Shown here piece by piece: positions 1 through 5,394 of a DNA stretch of 5,486 bases. The position numbers and the translations under genes were made by a program. The stretch comes from Cuniculiplasma sp. (lineage in GTDB: Archaea > Thermoplasmatota > Thermoplasmata > Thermoplasmatales > Thermoplasmataceae): positions 1-5,486 of the forward strand of contig JAGDXN010000055.1 in NCBI GenBank assembly GCA_023256455.1, read 5' to 3'. Every line of letters begins with the position of its first letter. Within the stretch, counting starts at the first letter, position 1. Under the pieces are notes generated by a model, which saw only the letters and a program-made list of their open reading frames with translations, had not been told where the DNA came from and made no database searches.

Positions 1-54
1 ACCGGGGTCTCAGGCTCCCAAAGCCCGTAGGATACCAAGCTACCCCACAGCCCC
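1..54 (-). tRNA. tRNA-Pro (anticodon UGG), 5' part, cut by the window edge
   Basis: Read on the minus strand from position 54, the sequence folds as a tRNA: acceptor strand GGGGCTG, TG at positions 8-9, a D arm with conserved A14, G18-G19 and A21, and an anticodon stem CGGGC/GCCTG closing the loop TTTGGGA. The anticodon is TGG, which reads proline CCN codons. The variable loop AGACC and the 5' strand of the T stem follow, and the window ends just before the TTC of the T loop. The 3' part, including the acceptor complement, lies outside. No intron is seen at the usual 37/38 position. The GGG around the anticodon and the G10-G12/T13-T22 pattern of the D arm match archaeal tRNA-Pro as I remember it. 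The gene diverges from the transporter gene at 192. Confidence 0.9.
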
Positions 55-77
55 ATAAACAACCTGAATTAAAATTG

Positions 78-87
78 AAATAAAAAC
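78..87 (-). promoter_or_regulatory. Possible TATA box of the tRNA-Pro gene
   Basis: On the minus strand this reads GTTTTTATTT, at about -24 to -33 from the first tRNA base. That is where an archaeal box A lies if transcription begins at or just before the mature 5' end. The match to TTTATATA is only partial and the surroundings are AT-rich, so this is a positional inference. Confidence 0.35.
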
Positions 88-99
88 TTAGTCATTCTT

Positions 100-178
100 T
101 CCATTAAAATGGATTCTGCCATTATATTTTTAACTTTAAAATCAATTAGTTAAGGAATAAACTTTTTTCAACTTAACT
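100..178. promoter_or_regulatory. Divergent spacer with possible operator repeats
   Basis: The 137-bp spacer 55-191 between tRNA-Pro and the transporter holds no gene. Two small symmetric elements stand out. At 100-113, TCCAT-TAAA-ATGGA is a perfect 5-bp inverted repeat around a 4-base centre. The hexamer TTAACT occurs at 130-135 and 173-178, and its complement AGTTAA at 148-153. These could be binding sites for a regulator of the transporter gene. The region is so AT-rich that chance is a real alternative. No strong TATA box sits at -24 to -31 from the GTG start at 192. The nearest TATA-like stretch, AACTATATA at 175-183, is too close to that GTG for a leaderless start. Confidence 0.3.
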
Positions 179-191
179 ATATACCCCTATT

Positions 192-1412
192 GTGGAGAAT
201 GTAGACAATTACAGCAGGGGGTTCAATTTTCTATTGATATCAAGGGCTGCAAGGAGTGTGGCCCTCAGTTTTTCAGCCATATCCTATCCCCTGTACCTGA
301 GTGCCATAGGATTCAGCAATGTGGACGTGGGCCTTATGGCCTTTCTCGTTATCCTGTTCACAGTCCTGCAGACAACACTTCTGGGTGCAATCGGAGACAG
401 AATAGGATACAGGGCAACCCTCTTTCTTGGGGAGGTCTTCCCCTTTGTATCCCTTTTGGTTCTATTCTTTGTGGGTTCCGGTCCGCTCATATATCTCTCG
501 GTTATTGGCGGAATTGGAGGTGGCCCGGGTGGTCTCAGAGGAGCCTTTTCTCCTGGAACAACAGCAATCGTGGCAAAAAATTATGGTGATCAGGCATCAA
601 GAATCCAGAAGTTAGGAATGATTACATCTGTGGGGGCATTCTTCTCCACCTTCGGCGGTGTACTGGTAATAATGAGGCAGTACGTGGAATTTCTCTATGG
701 TTCAACAGGTTCATACCGCTTCCTTTTTGGCATAAGTGCAGTTCTTGTTTTCATTTCCCTTGTTTCATTACTTTTTGTAACTGAAAGAAAGACCCAGAAT
801 GTTAAGAAGAAATTAATAACAAAGGCATCAAGAAAACATCTGGGAAAGGTTGTAATTGCCAATGCTGCAAATGGTGCGGGCATAGGACTTTCCATGCCCA
901 TACTGTCCCTGTGGTTCAAGGTCATGTATCCCTATGCAACAAGCACGGAAATCGGCATCGTATTTACAGCATCCTACCTTTCCACAGCCCTTGGGTCTTT
1001 CCTTGCCTCAAGGATGAAAATGGAAGGTGTGAAAGCGGGAAAGATAGGGGCCTATGGCAGAATGTTTCAGTGTCTTTTCATGATACCCATGGCATTTTCC
1101 CCATTCCTGTGGCTTGCCGGAATCATATATGTTTTCAGAATGGGAATTGCGGGATTTGGGACACCATCAAGGAGTTCAATCAACGTGGGCGGATTGAAGG
1201 AGGGCGATTACGGTGCAGGATCGGGAATACAGGCAAGTGCCGCAAGAGTGGCACAGACAACCTCGGGATCATCAGGATATCTTCTTGATTTTTACACACC
1301 ACTTCCTGAAGTACTTGGTGGAATTGTGCAGTTTGCTGCAGGATTGATATTTTATGGTCTTTTCGTTTCCAGGCAGACTGATGGAAAAAAGGCTGACATT
1401 GATAAGAAATGA
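192..1412 (+). CDS. Major facilitator superfamily (MFS) transporter
   Basis: This 406-residue integral membrane protein belongs to the major facilitator superfamily, secondary transporters that move small molecules with or against protons. About 11-12 hydrophobic segments are visible, in two halves separated by a basic cytoplasmic loop (about residues 198-218, rich in Lys/Arg). The signature loop between helices 2 and 3 is present at residues 65-77 (GAIGDRIGYRATL, matching GxxxDRxGxR). A glycine-rich stretch at 106-115 and GFGTPSRSS at 321-329 resemble packing motifs of the family. The start is GTG at 192: an in-frame TAA lies at 174-176 and no ATG or GTG lies between them. A TTG at 234 (residue 15) is a weaker alternative. 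Length is normal for the family. Substrate and direction cannot be told; a multidrug or metabolite exporter is possible. The oxidoreductase gene follows after 55 bp on the same strand. Confidence 0.9.
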   Translation: MENVDNYSRGFNFLLISRAARSVALSFSAISYPLYLSAIGFSNVDVGLMAFLVILFTVLQTTLLGAIGDRIGYRATLFLGEVFPFVSLLVLFFVGSGPLIYLSVIGGIGGGPGGLRGAFSPGTTAIVAKNYGDQASRIQKLGMITSVGAFFSTFGGVLVIMRQYVEFLYGSTGSYRFLFGISAVLVFISLVSLLFVTERKTQNVKKKLITKASRKHLGKVVIANAANGAGIGLSMPILSLWFKVMYPYATSTEIGIVFTASYLSTALGSFLASRMKMEGVKAGKIGAYGRMFQCLFMIPMAFSPFLWLAGIIYVFRMGIAGFGTPSRSSINVGGLKEGDYGAGSGIQASAARVAQTTSGSSGYLLDFYTPLPEVLGGIVQFAAGLIFYGLFVSRQTDGKKADIDKK

Positions 1413-1439
1413 AATGCCTTAATAAATGCTCAAAAAACA

Positions 1440-1449
1440 TTTGAATATA
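1440..1449 (+). promoter_or_regulatory. Possible TATA box before the flavin oxidoreductase gene
   Basis: TTTGAATATA lies 19-28 bases before the ATG at 1468, slightly closer than ideal for a leaderless transcript. A second AT-rich stretch (CTTAATAAAT, about 1418-1427) could instead give a short leader. No Shine-Dalgarno sequence precedes the ATG, which would suit leaderless initiation. The bases just before the start form a near-perfect tandem repeat (CCTGAATG then CCTGAATA, 1451-1466). Co-transcription from the upstream transporter gene is equally possible. Confidence 0.3.
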
Positions 1450-1467
1450 CCCTGAATGCCTGAATAG

Positions 1468-3114
1468 ATGAAAGCGTTTGAAGAATATGATCTTGCAGGA
1501 TGTAAACTGAAGAACAGATTTGTTATGGCTCCAATGATATCCAATCTTGCGGATGCAGACGGATCAACAAATCCAGTGCATACTGCATATCTTAATGAAA
1601 GGGCAATGGGTGGTTTCTCACTGATTATCACGGAATATTCCTTTGTGCCATCCCCTGTGAGCAGGGGTTCAAGGAACCAGCTTTCCTTTGCAAGATATGA
1701 TCAGATTGGAAAATTCAGAAGATTATCGGAAAGAATCCATGGCAACGGTTCAAAGATATTTGCCCAGCTTGTTCACGCTGGAGGAAAGGCCTTAACACTT
1801 CCTGGAGAGAAGGCGATTGCGCCCTCTGCTGTTCCATACAATGGAAGGGTTCCCCGGCAACTTGATGAAAAGGACATGGAAGAGATCAGAGATGCCTTCG
1901 TGAAATCTGCAAAGATCGTTGAGATGTCAGAGTTTGACGGAATAGAACTCCATGGTGCCCATGGATATCTTCTCCAGGAGTTCATGTCACCTGCCCTGAA
2001 CAGAAGGGAGGACAAATATGGGGGTTCAATTGAAAATATGCTCAGATTTCCGCAGGAAGTTATTGATGCCATACGGGAGGAAGTATCCATACCGGTTGGA
2101 ATAAGGCTGAGCCTGTATGAGGATGATCCTGACGGTTATCCGCCCGAACATGGAATGAAAATAGTTGAACATCTAAAAAATATTGATTATGTGCATTTTT
2201 CCTCAGGAAGGTTTGAGCCTCCCGGATCAAGTGCCTCATATTATTCTGAACATAATCACATAATTTCTAAAATTCCAAGAAAGCCTGGCCTGACAACCAT
2301 AGGGGTTGGATCCATAACATCAGCTGAGGATGTGGAAAACGCCCTGAAACATGTGGATCTTGTGGCCCTTGGAAGGGCAGCCCTAGCCGATCCCTTTTTC
2401 CCTGAAAATATTAAGAGGAACAGGAAGGTGAGGCCATGCATAAGATGTAACCAGGCATGCAGAAACCTGGCCTTTGGTGAGGTAAGATGCACAGTAAATC
2501 CAATGACTGGAAATGAAACTTTGAAAACCCATGCGAGGCTCACAGGAAGGGTTAAAATTGCAGGTGCAGGCATATCCGGTCTTGAGGCGGCCATATTCCT
2601 GGCACAGAAAGGTATGGATGTCACAATCATCGAGAAATCCAACAGGATAGGAGGGCAAATCAACGAAATAAGGGAAGAAAGGAAGAGGAATGAATTTTTA
2701 ACGCTCATAGAATATTATGAATCAAGGATAAGGGAGTTGGGAATAACTTTGATCCTTAACAAGAAGGCCGACATGAGGTTCATTGATCTTTTCATGGGTA
2801 CCGGGAAGGAATATCCAGATATAGTAAGGGAAGATGAAATATATATTGATTCCAATATTTACAAACATCTGGATCAGGCCCTTGATCTGGCAAAAGATTC
2901 CAAAGTATTCATGACAGAAAGATCTCTTGATTCCATGGACAGGCACAGGCAGATGGAATACAGGAAGATTGCGGAAAGTTCCGGAATTGAATTTGTTAAG
3001 GAAAGGGACGGAAGATTCAAAACGTCATGGTATGAAAGGAATCAATACGACATTTACCAGGCTTCAAAAAGAGGGTTATGGGCAGCAATGAAATATGTGA
3101 GGGAAAACTATTAA
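1468..3114 (+). CDS. Old Yellow Enzyme-type NADH:flavin oxidoreductase with 4Fe-4S motif and shortened FAD/NAD domain
   Basis: This 548-residue protein has the architecture of 2,4-dienoyl-CoA reductase and enoate reductase relatives: an FMN-binding TIM barrel (about 1-320), a 4Fe-4S segment, and a C-terminal dinucleotide-binding domain. Barrel motifs include NRFVMAPM (16-23), AQLVHAGGK (99-107), HGAHGYL (162-168, with the probable proton donor Y167), the NRREDKYGGS run (178-187), GIRLS (211-215), GVGSIT (279-284) and ALGRAALADP (300-309). The cluster ligands are C324, C327, C331 and C341. GAGISG (366-371) and GGQ (395-397) mark the FAD-binding Rossmann fold. Family members usually run to about 640-670 residues. 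Here the nested NAD(P)H domain lacks a second GxGxxG and the usual ATG and GD motifs, so electron entry may differ. The start matches the family N-terminus. The substrate is unknown; the HEARxP-type segment of E. coli dienoyl-CoA reductase is absent. The stop codon overlaps that of kptA on the other strand. Confidence 0.92.
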   Translation: MKAFEEYDLAGCKLKNRFVMAPMISNLADADGSTNPVHTAYLNERAMGGFSLIITEYSFVPSPVSRGSRNQLSFARYDQIGKFRRLSERIHGNGSKIFAQLVHAGGKALTLPGEKAIAPSAVPYNGRVPRQLDEKDMEEIRDAFVKSAKIVEMSEFDGIELHGAHGYLLQEFMSPALNRREDKYGGSIENMLRFPQEVIDAIREEVSIPVGIRLSLYEDDPDGYPPEHGMKIVEHLKNIDYVHFSSGRFEPPGSSASYYSEHNHIISKIPRKPGLTTIGVGSITSAEDVENALKHVDLVALGRAALADPFFPENIKRNRKVRPCIRCNQACRNLAFGEVRCTVNPMTGNETLKTHARLTGRVKIAGAGISGLEAAIFLAQKGMDVTIIEKSNRIGGQINEIREERKRNEFLTLIEYYESRIRELGITLILNKKADMRFIDLFMGTGKEYPDIVREDEIYIDSNIYKHLDQALDLAKDSKVFMTERSLDSMDRHRQMEYRKIAESSGIEFVKERDGRFKTSWYERNQYDIYQASKRGLWAAMKYVRENY

Positions 3115-3860
3115 TTTCCACTATCGCCCATTATTTTTCTTTCCCTTCTTTTTCTCACGTTTTCGATATCCCTTATTTCCTCATCGCTGAGTTCAACTTT
3201 TTCCTGTTCTATCTCCACAATGCAATCAGGTGGGACCTCAAGAGTTAAGAATACTTCATCCGATGCTCTGTATATTTTTTTATTCATACTTTCCATTTTG
3301 GAACTGTCCACGCCTATTATAAGGGGAGAATCAACATGGAATTTCCCTGATATATATGCCTTCCTGAAGGTGGCTGAAAGGTGGATATATGTTTTATCTG
3401 AAGGGCTGATTCCAGTTTCCTTAATAAGATCAAATTCCTCGGGAGTTGTCTGGTAAAAGGTCATATCCGGTACATTATCAGTGGGCAGGTCAGAAAGGTC
3501 AACTGGTATGGTATGATCATAGGTTGCCCTGATTTCACCCTTTTCATTAACCTCATACCTTCCCTTTTCGTCGGTTCTTCCAAGGGCCTCAATGTGAAGG
3601 GGTGTGAGCCATCCGTATCTTCTCCTCTGGCTCTTTATGGCAGGCACAATGGAATATATCCTCGCATATCCATGGCTGTTCAGCCTGACTCCATAGTTTT
3701 CTGGAAAATGCCTGAGCATGCCTGCCAGAATTCTACCAACGGATTCCACCTCATCGGGAAACATCAATCTTTTTCCTGTTTCTCCACAAACAGGGCATTT
3801 GTATCCCCTGAAGGGGCCGTCATTCTGGCATATTCTCAGCTCCTTTTCCTCATGGATCAT
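3111..3860 (-). CDS. kptA: Probable RNA 2'-phosphotransferase (Tpt1/KptA family), zinc-finger archaeal type
   Basis: Tpt1/KptA enzymes use NAD+ to remove a 2'-phosphate from RNA, giving ADP-ribose 1''-2''-cyclic phosphate and nicotinamide; some members also ADP-ribosylate 5'-phosphorylated nucleic acid ends. The 249-residue protein opens with a short zinc-finger-like segment (C11, C22, C25, possibly D14). The RNA-binding lobe follows with MLRHFPENYGV (48-58, R50-H51), KGRYEV (99-104) and EIRATYDHTIPVD (109-121, R111). The NAD-binding lobe has YIHLS (158-162), PLIIGVD (179-185) and the closing EVPPDCI (208-214). A charged helical tail ends the protein. Expected catalytic positions differ: the usual HGT reads QTT (137-139) and the RH after the HLS helix reads FH (174-175). 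Similar changes seem to occur in other zinc-finger archaeal members, so this may be a subfamily trait. The start is fixed by GGAGGT five bases upstream and an ATGA overlap with prs. Archaeal tRNA splicing leaves no 2'-phosphate, so the cellular substrate is unclear. Confidence 0.87.
   Translation of the reverse strand: MIHEEKELRICQNDGPFRGYKCPVCGETGKRLMFPDEVESVGRILAGMLRHFPENYGVRLNSHGYARIYSIVPAIKSQRRRYGWLTPLHIEALGRTDEKGRYEVNEKGEIRATYDHTIPVDLSDLPTDNVPDMTFYQTTPEEFDLIKETGISPSDKTYIHLSATFRKAYISGKFHVDSPLIIGVDSSKMESMNKKIYRASDEVFLTLEVPPDCIVEIEQEKVELSDEEIRDIENVRKRRERKIMGDSGN
3134..3153 (+). terminator. T-rich tracts, possible terminator of the oxidoreductase gene
   Basis: Just after the oxidoreductase stop codon, the plus strand carries TTTTT at 3134-3138 and again at 3149-3153, separated by a pyrimidine stretch. 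Archaeal RNA polymerase commonly terminates at such U-rich tracts without a hairpin. The tracts are the complement of the Lys/Arg-rich C-terminal codons of kptA, so any terminator here is embedded in the convergent gene. Function is inferred from position and composition only. Confidence 0.4.
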
Positions 3861-4714
3861 TTTTTACCTCCTATATATTCCGATACATCATCAGACACAT
3901 TGATTGTACTGAAATCTGTCATTATGGTATCTGTTACCGACAGGCCATCGGTTATCTTTGAGATCTTCTGGGCAGCCCCATTGATAAAGAGCCCATGGGT
4001 TGCGGCAACAAATATCTTCCTTGCCCCAGAAGCCTTCAATATTTCGGCAGATCTGATTATGGTGCCTCCTGTGGATATTATGTCATCAACAATCAGTAGG
4101 TTTTTGCCCTTAACATCCAGATCCTGCTTTTCATATTCAACAGTGGTGGAATTTATCCTCTTTTTATGCAGGTACATGCTTGGTATTTTCAGTTCATTCC
4201 CAACAATCTCAGCTCTTTTCAATGCACCATCATCCGGGGCTATGACCATATCTATTCCATGGCCCCTGTGTGCCCTTGCTATGGATTTAGCAGCCTTAAA
4301 ATCGATGCATTCCTTATCTGTATATTTGAACGAAGCTTCATCATGAATATCCACAGTAATTATTCTATCAACAGACCATGAAAGATCTCTTATCAGAACT
4401 TTTGAGGATATGGCCTCCCCTTCTTTGTATATCATGTGCTGTCTTGAGTATCCAAAATATGGTACAACAAGGGTTGTTCTCTCAGGTTTCTGCTCCTCTA
4501 TGGCATTGAGAAGAAGCAGCAACTCAAGAATTTCCTCATCTGATCTTGTATTTCCTACGGCAATCACATCCTGTCCCTTCAAATTTTCAGGAACACGAAT
4601 ATACATCTCCCCATCAGGGAATCTTTTCTTTTCCACATAACTGATGTGAAGCATGGATTTTGCAGCCATCTTTCCAGCGAAATCTGAGGTTTTTTGAGTT
4701 GAAACTATATACAT
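3857..4714 (-). CDS. prs: Ribose-phosphate pyrophosphokinase (PRPP synthetase)
   Basis: This cytoplasmic enzyme makes 5-phosphoribosyl 1-diphosphate from ribose 5-phosphate and ATP, feeding purine, pyrimidine, histidine, tryptophan and NAD synthesis. Numbering from an ATG at 4726 (289 residues), the motifs are KRFPDGE (34-40), PYFGYSRQH (89-97), the metal-binding TVDIHDE (124-130), APDDGALKRAE (163-173), the active-site loop KKR (188-190) and the PRPP-binding VDDIISTGGT (213-222). It is of the short archaeal type, like Thermoplasma enzymes of about 286 residues. I place the start at the fifth codon, ATG 4714 (285 residues, MYIVSTQKT): it begins directly with the first beta strand expected of the family, and a TATA box lies exactly where a leaderless transcript starting there requires. 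The ATG at 4726 lies upstream of that predicted transcript start and has no Shine-Dalgarno. The gene overlaps kptA by four bases at its 3' end. Confidence 0.95.
   Translation of the reverse strand: MYIVSTQKTSDFAGKMAAKSMLHISYVEKKRFPDGEMYIRVPENLKGQDVIAVGNTRSDEEILELLLLLNAIEEQKPERTTLVVPYFGYSRQHMIYKEGEAISSKVLIRDLSWSVDRIITVDIHDEASFKYTDKECIDFKAAKSIARAHRGHGIDMVIAPDDGALKRAEIVGNELKIPSMYLHKKRINSTTVEYEKQDLDVKGKNLLIVDDIISTGGTIIRSAEILKASGARKIFVAATHGLFINGAAQKISKITDGLSVTDTIMTDFSTINVSDDVSEYIGGKK
3866..3871 (-). promoter_or_regulatory. Shine-Dalgarno site of kptA, inside the end of prs
   Basis: The minus strand reads GGAGGT, then five A bases, then ATGA. GGAGGT is a strong match to the archaeal anti-Shine-Dalgarno sequence and sits at a standard 5-base spacing from the kptA ATG (3860-3858). 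The same bases encode the two final glycines of PRPP synthetase, and its stop TGA overlaps the kptA ATG. This decides the kptA start and points to translational coupling. Confidence 0.85.
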
Positions 4715-4736
4715 TAGATTGGACATATATCAATTT

Positions 4737-4745
4737 TATATATAA
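4737..4745 (-). promoter_or_regulatory. TATA box of the prs-kptA operon
   Basis: The minus strand reads TTATATATA, a near-perfect archaeal box A. It spans -31 to -23 relative to the A of the ATG at 4714, the canonical distance to a transcription start. Measured from the ATG at 4726 it would be only 11-19 bases away, too close. It lies in the 39-base gap after the upstream membrane-protein gene, so prs has its own promoter. Confidence 0.7.
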
Positions 4746-4765
4746 TCTGACATCCATGGAGGATA

Positions 4766-5281
4766 TCAGGAAATTGCAGCTGCCACGAATGAGAGAATCA
4801 GGCTTCCGATGGTCAGGAAGAATCCAAAATACAGGTTAGAAGTGAAACTTGCCTTTGAATTGAAATCGTTGAGGCCTATGGCGAAAAAGATCACAGCAAG
4901 AAGGCTCCCTATGCCTGAAACAATTGCCGTGGTTCTCCTCATTCCTTCTTTCCTCTTCTCATCTCCTGAAAGAATTCCTCCCAAAGCTCCTATAATTCCA
5001 ATTATGACGCCCGCAAGGGATATGAGGAAATAATCAACTATGTTGTTCTTTGTATTCTCGTTCCACCAGAATGTGGTATTTGCTGAAGTTTTCTGGAAGC
5101 CAAAAACCTTTATGATATCGTGGTAGTTTGCGCCCCAGTAGTAAAGATTCAAGTTATAGCTTGCACCCAGCCCTGACTGTCCCCCTGAATTATCGTATTG
5201 GGCTTCAGGCACTATCATGGATATGACTAGCAGAATAATGGCAACAGCCAATAATCCCTTGAATAACTTTGCATTACTCAT
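4766..5281 (-). CDS. Hypothetical four-helix membrane protein
   Basis: I do not recognise this 171-residue protein as a named family. Four membrane segments are clear: residues 7-24, 84-104, 118-137 and 149-170. The first could look like a signal anchor, but K5 and K8 before it and the absence of a clear cleavage site favour a retained helix. A basic loop (DEKRKEGMRR, 107-116) between helices 2 and 3 places it in the cytoplasm by the positive-inside rule, so both termini are inside. The 59-residue loop 25-83 would then be extracytoplasmic. It is rich in Tyr, Trp, Asn and Gly, contains WW at 72-73, and has NTT (68-70) as a possible N-glycosylation sequon. The ATG at 5281 has no Shine-Dalgarno. 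The gene is followed by prs on the same strand after a short gap that contains the prs promoter, so a functional link is not implied. Confidence 0.75.
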   Translation of the reverse strand: MSNAKLFKGLLAVAIILLVISMIVPEAQYDNSGGQSGLGASYNLNLYYWGANYHDIIKVFGFQKTSANTTFWWNENTKNNIVDYFLISLAGVIIGIIGALGGILSGDEKRKEGMRRTTAIVSGIGSLLAVIFFAIGLNDFNSKASFTSNLYFGFFLTIGSLILSFVAAAIS

Positions 5282-5302
5282 TCTTAATATAATAATTTTA
5301 AG

Positions 5303-5312
5303 TATTTATTAT
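5303..5312 (-). promoter_or_regulatory. Possible TATA box of the membrane-protein gene
   Basis: ATAATAAATA on the minus strand lies 22-31 bases before the ATG at 5281, the right distance for a leaderless archaeal transcript. The surrounding 40 bases are almost pure A/T, so other registers are possible. Confidence 0.35.
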
Positions 5313-5328
5313 TTTATGCTATCAATTG

Positions 5329-5394
5329 TTAAGAAAACCTTTATGGAAATTTTTACATTCTTAGACTCTTATCAAGGTCAGAGAGTTTTCTTAA
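5329..5394. repeat. Inverted repeat of 10 bp in the right-hand intergenic region
   Basis: TTAAGAAAAC at 5329-5338 is perfectly complementary to GTTTTCTTAA at 5385-5394, with 46 bases between the arms. An overlapping second pairing, ACCTTT (5337-5342) with AAAGGT (5393-5398), uses adjacent bases. The two pairings share bases at both ends, so they exclude each other as full stems. The element could be a pair of regulator sites or a structured RNA, or chance in AT-rich DNA. Confidence 0.4.

Noticed and set aside
2256..2708. A 150-codon minus-strand open frame inside the oxidoreductase gene
   Set aside because: It lies opposite the Fe-S and FAD-binding region, whose motifs are unmistakable on the plus strand, and has no promoter or ribosome site of its own.
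3513..4346. An 834-base plus-strand open frame opposite prs and kptA
   Set aside because: It is antisense to two genes with clear family motifs, crosses their junction, and its translation shows no recognisable domain. Long antisense frames are common opposite such codon usage.
4752..4764. Small palindrome (TCCATGGA) and GGAGG between the membrane-protein gene and prs
   Set aside because: The stem is only about four base pairs with no T tract after it, and no plus-strand gene follows the GGAGG. It looks incidental.
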